From assembly GCA_011775825.1 (NCBI GenBank), contig JAABYK010000190.1, forward strand, positions 1-15,867: a stretch of DNA of 15,867 nt. The letters are read 5' to 3'. Numbering within the stretch: position 1 is the stretch's first letter; the number at the start of each line of letters is the position of its first letter. The stretch comes from Candidatus Zhuqueibacterota bacterium (GTDB lineage Bacteria; Zhuqueibacterota; Zhuqueibacteria; Oceanimicrobiales; Oceanimicrobiaceae). Position numbers and translations under genes: made by a program. The notes under the pieces are model-generated. The model saw nothing but the letters and a program-made list of their open reading frames with translations. It did no database searches and was not told the DNA's origin. Shown here one piece after another: positions 1 through 7,945 of this stretch.

Positions 1-1
1 A

Positions 2-463
2 AAGGGTCTGACGGAACAGAGCGCACATGTGAAAAGCAGTTTCGATCCGGAGGTCATCGAGAGCATCCTCAACTACGACGGTGCCATGAACCTAGGGGTG
101 TACAAAGTTACTATTGGTCGTCCGGATGTCAATTTGATGGATCATGGTAATTCGGTCAGCACGTTTATGGGGTTCAATACCTGGATGGCTTTTCAGGGAA
201 CTGCTGAAAAGGCCGCGGTCGCCGGCGATTTTGCTATGTTGGAATATGAAGTCGAGTCGGTAATCGAAGCGCTGGTCAGCCATGGGATTGAAGTCGTGGC
301 TGTGCACAATCACATGGTCACTGAACAGCCGCGTATCTTTTTCCTGCATTTTTGGGGCGTTGGGCCCGTTGAGAAATTAGCCAGGGGGCTCAAGGCAGGA
401 CTGGATCGGACGGGAACGCCCGTGTCACCCGGAGCTCGGAGTAAGCTTGGTCCACAAGAGTAA
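2..463 (+). CDS. DUF1259 (LppY/LpqO family) protein, 5' end outside window
   Basis: The reading frame is open from base 2 to a TAA at 461-463, with no in-frame stop before the GTG at 29. The gene therefore most likely starts left of the window and this is its C-terminal half. The segment GVYKVTIGRPDVNL, the block FNTWMAFQGT, the acidic DFAMLEYEVE stretch, the AVHNHM motif and the FLHFWGVGP block that follow match the DUF1259 family. That family usually has about 300 residues, often exported, with two such domains; its biochemical function is unknown. The HNH and HFW residues look like the conserved core. The stop codon overlaps the ribosome-binding site region of the next gene (14 nt gap), which suggests co-transcription with the porin and RND pump. 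A role in metal or envelope stress would be inference from this neighbourhood only. Confidence 0.8.
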   Translation, partial: KGLTEQSAHVKSSFDPEVIESILNYDGAMNLGVYKVTIGRPDVNLMDHGNSVSTFMGFNTWMAFQGTAEKAAVAGDFAMLEYEVESVIEALVSHGIEVVAVHNHMVTEQPRIFFLHFWGVGPVEKLARGLKAGLDRTGTPVSPGARSKLGPQE

Positions 464-469
464 GGAAGG
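462..469 (+). promoter_or_regulatory. Ribosome binding site of the porin gene
   Basis: A purine-rich AAGGAAGG lies 8 nt before the ATG at 478 and overlaps the stop codon of the DUF1259 gene. This supports the chosen porin start and translation from one shared transcript. Confidence 0.6.
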
Positions 470-477
470 GAAGATAC

Positions 478-1605
478 ATGTACAAACGTATGCTGTGGCT
501 CTCTGCGCTATCTTTGCTGTTATCCACGGTCGCATTAGCACAAGAATCCAAGTTAGAACAGGAATTAAAAAAAGAACTGACGGAGCTAAAAGCCAGGTTG
601 GCCCATGCTCAGGCTCTGCTCAATAAAGTCAAGCAGAACGCACTTCAGGGCGACGACGTACAGGAAGATGCAGAAAAACCTGCACCGGCCATCAATACAC
701 CATCTGCGTTGTCTTTATCCCCTGAAGGATATGAGAAGGATACCCCCCGATTCGATATCTTGCTGCAGTCACGCGGCGACTTTTTCTGGGATGAGGAGAA
801 AACCAGCACGTTCTTTCTACGCAAGGCCGAGCTTGGAATCAAGGGTCATGCTGCCGAACACGTGGATTTCTCAATTGAGATCGATCCGGTCAGACCCGAT
901 GACCCTTTGCGTCGTACCTACATTCGGTTGTCGCATCTGTCCTGGCTGCACATCAAATTCGGAATGGAGAAAGCCCCGCTCGGACTGGAGGAACTCAGCT
1001 CTACGGCTCAAATCCCTTTTGTGGATCGCTCTGAAATCAACGACCGCTTTGCGGCGGCGGAAGAAATTGGGGTGCATTTGGAAAGCCGGTGGACAAAGTG
1101 GCTGCTGCAGTTTGCTGTAACAAACGGCGGTCGACGTCTGCTGCGCGATAACAACGACCATAAAGACGTCTCCGCCCGCATCGTTTGGGCACCGAATCAC
1201 TGGCTGTCTCTGGGCGGAGCCACCCTTCTGGGTAGAGCCGGTGTCGATGAACTCCAACGAGATCGGTATAACTTCGAATTCAAATTGGGCACCAATCTTT
1301 CCGGTTTTCAGAGCGAGCTTTATCGTGCCAGGGATGACGAGGTCTGGAGCTCGGCATTCTACGGTGCCGGTTACTGGGCACTCCCTGTGCAGTCCAGTTG
1401 GCTCACGCACGTGCAGCCGGTCGTCCGCTATGAGTACATCGATCGCGATGATGATAATCGTTTTGAAGAACTCAGTCTGCTCACATTCGGAATCAGTCTG
1501 ATGCTGGATGAACATCGTTCCAAATTTCAAATCAATTTCTTGAAGGACCTCAAGACCGGCACTCGGAAAGACGAACTGCGTGCGCAGTATCAGGTCGAGT
1601 TGTGA
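478..1605 (+). CDS. Outer-membrane porin, phosphate-selective porin O/P type
   Basis: A 375-residue protein. Residues 1-21 form a signal peptide (MYKRMLWLSALSLLLSTVALA, cut before QE). A charged, probably coiled-coil segment follows at about 24-55, as in trimeric OprO/OprP-type porins. The rest alternates polar and aromatic residues as expected for a beta barrel; segments such as FLRKAELGIKG, YIRLSHLSWLHIKFGMEKAP and SLGGATLLGRAGVD resemble the OprO/P porin family (PF07396). It would form a channel in the outer membrane. The substrate cannot be read from sequence; family members pass phosphate, pyrophosphate or other anions. It sits 14 nt after the DUF1259 gene and 73 nt before the RND permease, so all three look like one operon. 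The barrel ends in VEL rather than the more usual terminal phenylalanine. Confidence 0.85.
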   Translation: MYKRMLWLSALSLLLSTVALAQESKLEQELKKELTELKARLAHAQALLNKVKQNALQGDDVQEDAEKPAPAINTPSALSLSPEGYEKDTPRFDILLQSRGDFFWDEEKTSTFFLRKAELGIKGHAAEHVDFSIEIDPVRPDDPLRRTYIRLSHLSWLHIKFGMEKAPLGLEELSSTAQIPFVDRSEINDRFAAAEEIGVHLESRWTKWLLQFAVTNGGRRLLRDNNDHKDVSARIVWAPNHWLSLGGATLLGRAGVDELQRDRYNFEFKLGTNLSGFQSELYRARDDEVWSSAFYGAGYWALPVQSSWLTHVQPVVRYEYIDRDDDNRFEELSLLTFGISLMLDEHRSKFQINFLKDLKTGTRKDELRAQYQVEL

Positions 1606-1665
1606 CCAGAGGCTGACGGCCTGCTGCTGGGCTTTGGAGTTGCACATGAGAATGAATCTGCATTT

Positions 1666-1674
1666 TAAGGAGAT
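1666..1674 (+). promoter_or_regulatory. Ribosome binding site of the RND permease
   Basis: TAAGGAGAT, a near-consensus Shine-Dalgarno sequence, ends 4 nt before the ATG at 1679 and fixes that start. Confidence 0.7.
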
Positions 1675-1678
1675 CTGA

Positions 1679-4600
1679 ATGTTTGAAAAACTCATAAAAT
1701 CCTCGCTCGAAAACAAACTCATCGTTTTATTGGCGGCCATACTGCTATTCATCACGGGACTGATCATCGCCACCCGTCTGCCGGTGGACGTTTTCCCCGA
1801 TCTCACCGCGCCAACGGTTACCATTCTGACGGAAGCCCACGGCATGGCGCCGGAGGAAGTCGAGACGCTCGTGACCTTTCCCATCGAGACCGCCGTGAAC
1901 GGGGCGACCGGGGTGCGCCGGGTGCGCTCTTCCAGCGCAGCGGGCATCTCCATCGTCTGGGTGGAATTCGACTGGGGCACAGATATTTTTATCGCGCGCC
2001 AGATCGTCAACGAAAAGCTGCAAATTGCCGGTGCCTCGTTGCCCGAAGGCATCGACCGGCCGATCCTGGCGCCGATTTCCTCCATCATGGGAGAAATCAT
2101 GCTCATCAGTGTCACGCGGGATTCGTCAATGGCAAGCAATGGTCAGGCCGTCAACGAAATGGAGTTGCGTTCCATCGCCGACTGGACTTTGCGGCGACGG
2201 TTGCTCTCAGTTGCCGGGGTTTCACAAGTCGTGCCGATTGGCGGTGAAGTAAAGCAGTATCAAATTCTGGTCTCGCCGGAGAAACTGGCAGCCTACGATA
2301 TTTCCCTCAATGAAGTTTTGCACGCAGCCGAGCAGTCGAACACCAATTCCTCGGGTGGTGTGTACATGGATTCCGGACAGGAGTATCTCATCCGCGGCGT
2401 GGGACGCGTGCAGAAACTCGAAGATATCGCCAATTCGGTCATCACAACACGCGGCGACTTACCGGTTCTCATGCGGGACGTGGCAGAGGTGAAAATCGGT
2501 CCCGCCGTCAAGTTAGGCGACGGTTCGGCTAATGCGCAGCCGGCGGTCATTGTCATGGTGCAAAAGCAGCCGAACGCCAATACACTGAAACTGACCGAGC
2601 GCATCGAACAAACCATCGAGGACATCCGGCAGACTCTACCGGCAGATGTGATCATCAACACGCATGTTTTTCGGCAGGCTGATTTCATCCGCGTCGCCAT
2701 CGATAACGTGATCGAGGCTTTGTGGCACGGCGCCGTGTTAGTCGTAATCGTGCTGCTTTTGTTTCTCGGAAATCTGCGCACGACGTTCATTTCAGCGGTT
2801 GCCATTCCGCTTTCTTTGATCGTGACCATTTTTGTGTTTCGGGCGTTCAGTATTACGATCAACACCATGACCCTCGGCGGCATGGCCATTGCCATCGGGG
2901 TACTGGTGGACGATGCCATCATTTATGTGGAAAATGTGTTTCGCCGTTTGAAAGAAAATAATCTGCAACCGGAGTCACAACGACGTCCCACTCTCGAAGT
3001 CATCTTTGACGCGTCGAATGAAATCCGTTCGCCTATGGTGAATGCCACACTGATCGTCGTCATTGTTTTTGTGCCGTTATTTTTCCTGAGCGGCGTGGAG
3101 GGCAGGCTCCTTCGCCCGCTGGGCTATGCCTACATCGTTTCGGTCTTTGCGTCCCTGTTGGTGGCCGTGACCGTGACCCCGGTGCTGTCGGCGTATCTGC
3201 TTCCCAATGCCACCTTCATGACCAAAGAAGGCGATAGCTGGCTGGTGACGCGGCTCAAGAATGCGTTTCGTAAAACCCTGGATGTCGTCCTGAGATTTCC
3301 CCGGCTGGTCATCGTCACCTCGGCTGTTGCGCTGGGTTTGACTTTGCTCATTCTGCCGTTTCTCGGGCGCGCCTTTCTGCCGGAGTTCAACGAAGGGTCG
3401 CTCACCATCAGCGTGCTGACCGTACCCGGCACCTCACTTAAAGAGTCGAATAAGATTGGGAAGCTGGCCGAGGAGATTTTGCTGGAGCATCCCGAGATCA
3501 AATCCACGGCCCGGCGGACCGGGCGTGCAGAATTGGACGAGCACGCGCAGGGCGTGAACGCTGCCGAACTGGATGCCCGTTTCGAATTGAACGGCAAAAG
3601 CAAGGAGACATTTCTTGAGGAACTGCGCAGCGCCCTGTCGATCCTACCGGGTACGAATATCACCATCGGCCAGCCTATTGGGCACCGCATCGATCACATG
3701 CTTTCAGGCACAAGAGCGAATATCGCCATCAAGATTTTCGGTCCGGACCTTTACCGATTGCGGTCACTGGCAGAACAGGTGCGACAACAGATGGAGCCTG
3801 TTGCCGGTGTCGTCGATTTGGCTGTGGAACAACAGGTGGACGTGCCCCAGGTCCGCATCAAATTCAATCGCCGCAGCATGGCCACGTATGGCGTTCCGGT
3901 GGGTGAACTGGCCGAAGCCGTTGATGTCGCATTCAAAGGAGAGGTGGTGTCGCAGATTCTGGAAGGTCAACGCAGTTATGATTTGCTGGTACGATTCAAC
4001 GAGCAAAACCGGGGCAATATCGAGCATATCCGCAACGCCCTGTTTGATACGCCTCTGGGGCCAAAAGTTCCACTGAGTCAATTGGCTGAGGTGGTCTACG
4101 AAAAAGGCCCGAACACCATCAGCCGCGAGAACGTCCAGCGTAAAATCGTGGTTCAGGCCAATGTCTCGGGACGCGACCTGCGCAGCGTGATCGATGATAT
4201 TCAACGCCGTCTCGATGAAAACGTCACGTTTCCACAAGGCTATCACGTCGAATACGGCGGGCAGTTTGAAAGCGAGCAAGCCGCAACGCGCCTCCTCACT
4301 CTGTTGAGCATTGTCTCCATCGCCGCGATCTTTCTGCTGCTTTATCTCGAATTCGGCTCTTTTCGGTCAGCATCGTTAATCATGGTGAACCTGCCGCTCG
4401 CACTCATCGGCGGCATCTGGGCGGTGTTCTTCACGGATGGGATTGTCAGCATCGCTTCTCTTGTAGGCTTTATTACCCTGTTTGGAATTGCGACGCGCAA
4501 TGGTATTCTGATGATTTCACATTACACCCATTTGCTGGAGGAAGGCAAGGCTTTCAAAGACGCCATTATTCAGGGTTCGTTGGAACGCCTCAATCCCATT

Positions 4601-4813
4601 TTTATGACGGCGCTCACGACCGGTCTGGCCCTGATTCCTCTTGCGCTCGGTGGCGGGGAACCCGGGAAAGAGATTCAGACGCCGATGGCTATCGTTATTC
4701 TCGGTGGCCTGTTGACTTCAACGGCTTTGAATATGATTGTAGTACCAAGTCTATTTTACAAGTTTGGGGGAACAAAAAGTGGCGCAAAAGAATTAAAGAA
4801 ACTCAGTATTTAG
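1679..4813 (+). CDS. Heavy-metal efflux RND permease, CusA/CzcA family
   Basis: 1044 residues, the usual length for the HME-RND family, a proton-driven inner-membrane trimer that exports metal ions through an adaptor and an outer-membrane channel. Seen: TM1 at about 10-31, then PVDVFPDLTAPTV and the EEVETLVTFPIE porter motif; TM2-TM6 at about 340-510 with the TM4 motif IGVLVDDAIIYVEN (D411, D412, E418); a second hydrophobic block at about 540-560; porter motifs near FLPEFNEGSL; and TM8-TM12 at about 870-1030 with FGIATRNGILMISHY. By my alignment from memory to E. coli CusA, the copper methionines M573 and M623 are replaced (by S and L) and only the M672 region keeps a Met. Relay residues E939 and K984 are also absent, so copper/silver specificity is unlikely to be canonical. 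The CzcA D402 equivalent is Ala405. No adaptor gene follows; it may lie upstream of the window. Confidence 0.93.
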   Translation: MFEKLIKSSLENKLIVLLAAILLFITGLIIATRLPVDVFPDLTAPTVTILTEAHGMAPEEVETLVTFPIETAVNGATGVRRVRSSSAAGISIVWVEFDWGTDIFIARQIVNEKLQIAGASLPEGIDRPILAPISSIMGEIMLISVTRDSSMASNGQAVNEMELRSIADWTLRRRLLSVAGVSQVVPIGGEVKQYQILVSPEKLAAYDISLNEVLHAAEQSNTNSSGGVYMDSGQEYLIRGVGRVQKLEDIANSVITTRGDLPVLMRDVAEVKIGPAVKLGDGSANAQPAVIVMVQKQPNANTLKLTERIEQTIEDIRQTLPADVIINTHVFRQADFIRVAIDNVIEALWHGAVLVVIVLLLFLGNLRTTFISAVAIPLSLIVTIFVFRAFSITINTMTLGGMAIAIGVLVDDAIIYVENVFRRLKENNLQPESQRRPTLEVIFDASNEIRSPMVNATLIVVIVFVPLFFLSGVEGRLLRPLGYAYIVSVFASLLVAVTVTPVLSAYLLPNATFMTKEGDSWLVTRLKNAFRKTLDVVLRFPRLVIVTSAVALGLTLLILPFLGRAFLPEFNEGSLTISVLTVPGTSLKESNKIGKLAEEILLEHPEIKSTARRTGRAELDEHAQGVNAAELDARFELNGKSKETFLEELRSALSILPGTNITIGQPIGHRIDHMLSGTRANIAIKIFGPDLYRLRSLAEQVRQQMEPVAGVVDLAVEQQVDVPQVRIKFNRRSMATYGVPVGELAEAVDVAFKGEVVSQILEGQRSYDLLVRFNEQNRGNIEHIRNALFDTPLGPKVPLSQLAEVVYEKGPNTISRENVQRKIVVQANVSGRDLRSVIDDIQRRLDENVTFPQGYHVEYGGQFESEQAATRLLTLLSIVSIAAIFLLLYLEFGSFRSASLIMVNLPLALIGGIWAVFFTDGIVSIASLVGFITLFGIATRNGILMISHYTHLLEEGKAFKDAIIQGSLERLNPIFMTALTTGLALIPLALGGGEPGKEIQTPMAIVILGGLLTSTALNMIVVPSLFYKFGGTKSGAKELKKLSI

Positions 4814-4900
4814 AGTATATCCGGGCAAGTTTTCTTCCCTTCTTTTTAGTTTGATATCTGATTGACTTGGCGGCATATAACATCAGTTTGCAGTTGACAA

Positions 4901-4979
4901 AGGGTGCAGGTTCTCTGGGTTGGTTTTGTGCTCTCTCAAAGGTTATTTATAATCAGTAAGTTAGGTGCTCTTAATCCCT
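4901..4979 (+). repeat. 80-bp direct repeat, copy A
   Basis: This segment aligns along its whole length to 6353-6432 with about 16 mismatches and one single-base gap (about 79% identity by hand). The best conserved parts are TTCTCTGGGT, GTTTTGTGCT, ATCAG.AAGTTA and CTCTTAATCCCT. Copy A ends 47 nt before the UroD-like gene. A TTGACA hexamer sits just before it (4894-4899), but I see no good -10 at the right spacing. I do not recognise the repeat; it could be a shared leader, a dispersed repeat or a remnant of a duplicated gene. Confidence 0.75.
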
Positions 4980-5026
4980 TTGCAACTCAAACTCAACGAT
5001 CGACTTGCAGAAAGATGTGAATAGAA

Positions 5027-6070
5027 ATGAAAGAGAGAATAGGGGCCATGACCGGATTGCAGCGAACGCTAGAGTTTCTCGATCGCAAGCCCGTTGATCG
5101 CAAGCCCTTCCATCCTATTATCATGCGGTGGGCCGCCCGCTACACGGGTGTAATGTACCGGGATTTCTGCCTAGATTATCAGACCAAGTGCGACGCTATG
5201 ATCCAGTGTGCGGACGACTTTGACCTCGACTGGGTCACCGTTATGTCTGACCCCTTCTGCGAGGCCTCGGCCTTTGGCCTGCACATCGAGTATCCCGAGA
5301 ACGACCTGCCAATTGACCGCAATGGGCATCTGCCCGATTTAGCTGCGGCCAGTCGGATTCAACCATTTCGTACACTTGAGCACGAGCGCACCACCAATCG
5401 TCTTCGCGAGATTCGCGAGTTCAAGCGGCGGGTGGGCGATCGTTACTTCATCGTCGGCTGGGTAGAAGGTCCGGTGGCCGAGTATGCTAACCTGCGCGGC
5501 GTGTCCAGTGCCGCTTTGGATCTATTTGATGCCCCTGACGTCGTCTTGAAAGCGATAGACGTTATCGTGGAGTCTTCGTTGGAATTTATTACGCATCAGG
5601 TGGAGGCTGGTGCGCACGCTATAGGGATTGGCGACGCCTTTTGCTCGCTGATAGGACCTGCATCATACCGCCAGTTTGCCTGGGAAGGTGAGCGGCGCAT
5701 GATTGAACACATCCATAACCTGGGTGCAAAGGCTAAGCTGCATATATGCGGCCAGACGACTGCACTCCTGCCCGACATGATTTCGACGGGAGCAGACATT
5801 GTGGACGTGGACCACCTTGTACCCAGCATGGCTGCGTTCGTTCACCTACTCGGCCCAAACCAAGTGCTGTCCGGCTCGAGCGATCCAGTGAGCATTATTC
5901 AGGACGGCACGCCGGGTCAAATTCTTGAAGCCGTCCAGAAGTGCCAAAAGCAAGCCAGCGGTCGCTGCATCGTTTCTGCCGGATGCGAGATCACGCCAGG
6001 CACCACTGTGGAGAATTTTCGGGCCTTCCGGGAGGCGGCGGACCGATGTGCTGCAGAAACGGATTGCTGA
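5027..6070 (+). CDS. UroD-fold protein, MtaA/CmuA-like methyltransferase family
   Basis: 347 residues covering the whole uroporphyrinogen decarboxylase-like TIM barrel (PF01208). The zinc-site pattern typical of corrinoid-linked methyltransferases of the MtaA/MtbA/CmuA group is present: LHICGQTT gives H239 and C241, and SAGCEITPGTTVENFRA gives C320. True uroporphyrinogen decarboxylases lack this H-x-C...C set and carry different N-terminal arginine motifs, so a methyl transfer from a methylated corrinoid protein to a thiol is the likelier reaction. The methyl donor is unknown, and no corrinoid protein or reactivase gene lies beside it. The start at 5027 is uncertain: an ATG at 5048 begins MTGLQRTLEFLDRKPVDR, which is where family members usually start. 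The gene stands alone between two copies of an 80-bp repeat and ends 61 nt before a long stem-loop. Confidence 0.85.
   Translation: MKERIGAMTGLQRTLEFLDRKPVDRKPFHPIIMRWAARYTGVMYRDFCLDYQTKCDAMIQCADDFDLDWVTVMSDPFCEASAFGLHIEYPENDLPIDRNGHLPDLAAASRIQPFRTLEHERTTNRLREIREFKRRVGDRYFIVGWVEGPVAEYANLRGVSSAALDLFDAPDVVLKAIDVIVESSLEFITHQVEAGAHAIGIGDAFCSLIGPASYRQFAWEGERRMIEHIHNLGAKAKLHICGQTTALLPDMISTGADIVDVDHLVPSMAAFVHLLGPNQVLSGSSDPVSIIQDGTPGQILEAVQKCQKQASGRCIVSAGCEITPGTTVENFRAFREAADRCAAETDC
5081..5107 (+). repeat. 12-nt in-frame direct duplication in the UroD-like gene
   Basis: GATCGCAAGCCC occurs at 5081-5092 and again at 5096-5107 (period 15), giving the doubled peptide DRKPVDRKP near the N-terminus. Family members usually have a single PVDR segment here, so this looks like a small in-frame slippage duplication. 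Confidence 0.6.
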
Positions 6071-6131
6071 CGGTCGCTTTGTAAATAGGGAAGCAACACA
6101 TGAGAGCAGCAAAAACTAGTGTCGAACAAGA

Positions 6132-6175
6132 CGGCTGGAGGATATTGCCGCTAAGGCGCGGCAAATCCTCAGCCG
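6132..6175. other. Long imperfect stem-loop downstream of the UroD-like gene
   Basis: The left arm 6132-6151 pairs with the right arm 6158-6175 (CGGCT, GAGGAT and TTGCCGC blocks against GCGGCAA, ATCCTC and AGCCG). There are only two single-base bulges on the left arm and a 6-nt loop TAAGGC. It could end transcription of the UroD-like gene, but no T-run follows, so it is not a classic intrinsic terminator. A small mobile repeat or a structured RNA are alternatives. Confidence 0.7.
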
Positions 6176-6352
6176 CGACGTTAGAGTCGCAACTTGGGAT
6201 CCTTATAATCTGGATCACAAATAGAAATTAGTGAAAAGCAGAAGACCACATTCAACTTAAACGAAAAAAGCATGTTATTCTCATGGTAATGAATTGATCC
6301 AAATCATGCGCATTTCTGAATTGGGAAATCTAACTGCATTAACCCTGACGAG
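6176..6352. other. AT-rich intergenic stretch, no gene seen
   Basis: Together with 6071-6131 this holds no supported gene. It contains a small inverted repeat (GATCC and GGATC around 6199-6216) with a TATAAT hexamer inside at 6204-6209, but no matching -35 was found, so I do not call a promoter. Confidence 0.4.
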
Positions 6353-6432
6353 AGGGCGGCAGTTCTCTGGGTGAGTTTTGTGCTTTCTTCAATGCCATTT
6401 TTAAATCAGCAAGTTAAGTACTCTTAATCCCT
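6353..6432 (+). repeat. 80-bp direct repeat, copy B
   Basis: Second copy of the repeat at 4901-4979, same orientation, about 79% identical by hand alignment. Its last bases (from 6418) run straight into the open frame of the truncated outer-membrane protein, so either the repeat overlaps the decayed 5' part of that gene or its junction marks the break point. Both copies carry an in-frame stop at the same place (TAG in A, TAA in B) just before the shared VLLIPL-encoding bases. Confidence 0.75.
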
Positions 6433-6762
6433 CTAAATTTAGGAATCGATTTAAATTGGAAATTCCACAGGAATCTTTCGTTTGTTGTAGGCGTGGGTTA
6501 CCGGCGAGTTGAGTTCGATAAAATGCGCGGCCCGGCCACGTTTGGGTTCCCAGCCAGCAACAGATTTTTCCCCTTTGAGGTGGAGCTCGTGCAAGCGGTA
6601 AATTATTTTGGCGTAAGAGACACGAACGAGGATTCCCCTGAGACAGAATTTCGCTTACCACCGCTGACATTTCTCACCGAACCAAGAGATGAGGTGCGAG
6701 AGCCAGCGACAATCGACTTGAATGCGTTTGGTTTGCGAGCCGGAATTCAATTGAGTTTTTAA
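6418..6762 (+). pseudogene. 3' fragment of an outer-membrane beta-barrel protein gene
   Basis: The frame is open from 6418, just after a TAA at 6415-6417, to the stop at 6760-6762. It reads VLLIPLNLGIDLNWKFHRN, then SFVVGVGYRRVEFDKMRG, and ends GLRAGIQLSF. Alternating hydrophobic and polar strands, the NWKFHRNLS segment and the terminal phenylalanine are typical of the end of an outer-membrane barrel. There is no signal peptide and no plausible start at the beginning; a GTG at 6493 would give only 89 residues that start inside a strand. I read it as the remnant of a longer gene whose 5' part is lost or replaced by repeat B. The lipoprotein gene begins 3 nt after its stop, so the two were probably once an operon. 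Confidence 0.6.
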
Positions 6763-6765
6763 ACC

Positions 6766-7840
6766 ATGTTTAGTTTAATTAGAGAAAGTTTCATAATTCT
6801 GCTGCTTGTCTTGATGAGCTGCACCGAGAAAGTGAGCATCGAACCGGAATTTACCGCTAACACAGATTGTGCCGGTTCTAACGGTCGAACACAACAATTA
6901 TCGCAGAGTTGAATTGAGTTTCGGTGAGCTGCGAGTGCTGGAAGTCGAGCGAAATCTATTCCGTATTCTGGTGCCATTTAGAACAGCCGGAGAAGCGGAG
7001 TTTACAACTTTCGACACCCTGGAGCTGGAGTTCAGGAGATTTTTATTGCCATATTTGTCTGAACCGGTACTGGAAGAGAATGTTGAATACGAATGTCGGG
7101 TGGTGGTACAGTATCGAAATCATGTTGAGCAAGTCAGCAACACGGTTCGTTTTGTGACACCGGTGGTAAAAGGACAAATCTTAGACAGCATTGGATGTAC
7201 TGGATGTCGGTCAATATTTGATTTTACCGAAACCTCTATTTTTGTCTTAACCTACAACGATGAGTTGTTTCGTATCGATCGCAATACCTTGGAATCTACC
7301 CAATTGCTCTCCGGCTTCAGGCCCCTTGGATCTGTCCTTTTTCTTGATATGGCCGTTCATGGAGATACGGCTATGTTTACCGAAAACACCGAGAGCGAGA
7401 TGACCGTAGTCCGAGTCAACCTGCAAACGCTCGAGGTAGACAAATCTCTGAAAGTTCTTTCCCTAAGGAAGGACCTTTCGTTTATGGACAAATCTTTCAT
7501 TATGATGGCGCTGATAGTTACGTTCTGTGGAATTTGGGGGACGGTGAAAAGCAGATCGAGAAAATAGATTCGGTGACTGGAGAAGTCGTCAAAAGTTATC
7601 CCGTATTCGAGAAGCTTATAGATTCTGATGATGAGTTAATTTTTGATGGCATCGATTTCTGGATCGCTATCAATGATAAATTTGACAATCGCATTGCGCC
7701 TTTTGATCCGAAGGGTGCCATCGTTTCACCCGTTCACCGAAATCCGGTTTTCAGATCTTCTGGCCTGGGATGGCGATAGTTTTTGGGTTTTCAACGATGA
7801 AATCGATTCGATTGTGAAGCTTAAACTTGAGGGATTGTAA
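6766..7840 (+). pseudogene. Lipoprotein gene broken by three frameshifts
   Basis: ATG at 6766 begins a clear lipoprotein signal peptide (MFSLIRESFIILLLVLMSC, lipobox LMSC, then TEKVSIEPEF), but this frame stops at 6910-6912. The rest continues in the next frame (open 6836-7567, from PVLTVEHNNYRRVELSF), shifts back at about 7440-7475 (frame then reads EGPFVYGQIFHYDGADSYV), and shifts again at about 7745-7770 to end SDLLAWDGDSFWVFNDEIDSI...LEGL at 7840. Joined, it would give about 355 residues: an N-terminal beta-rich domain (EGEVEYECRV-like spacing, seen as ENVEYECRVVVQYRN) and repeats with DELFRIDRNTLES, VRVNLQTLEVDKS and EKIDSVTGEVVKS that look like propeller blades. The function is not known to me. 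Sequencing indels are the alternative, but the neighbouring large genes are intact. Confidence 0.7.
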
Positions 7841-7935
7841 TACGCCCTAGCATCAATTCGATACTGACTATTGCTAAAATAAATTCACTCAATGCAATCA
7901 TAATTGACTGGACGAGATTAGTCACCACTGTTTCT

Positions 7936-7940
7936 GGAGA
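7936..7940 (+). promoter_or_regulatory. Ribosome binding site of the tricorn-type protease
   Basis: GGAGA ends 5 nt before the ATG at 7946 and supports that start. The 105-bp gap before the gene is AT-rich; I could not assign a convincing promoter. Confidence 0.55.
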
Positions 7941-7945
7941 AAAAG

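Noticed and set aside
871..2139. Long minus-strand open frame (422 codons) antisense to the porin and RND genes
   Set aside because: It spans two clear plus-strand genes and their gap, has no family features, and its composition is that of an antisense shadow.
4894..4899. TTGACA as a -35 box for the UroD-like gene
   Set aside because: No acceptable -10 hexamer is found 15-19 nt downstream.
4814..5026. Cobalamin riboswitch before the UroD-like methyltransferase
   Set aside because: I could not find the conserved core box or a supporting fold; only repeat A is present.
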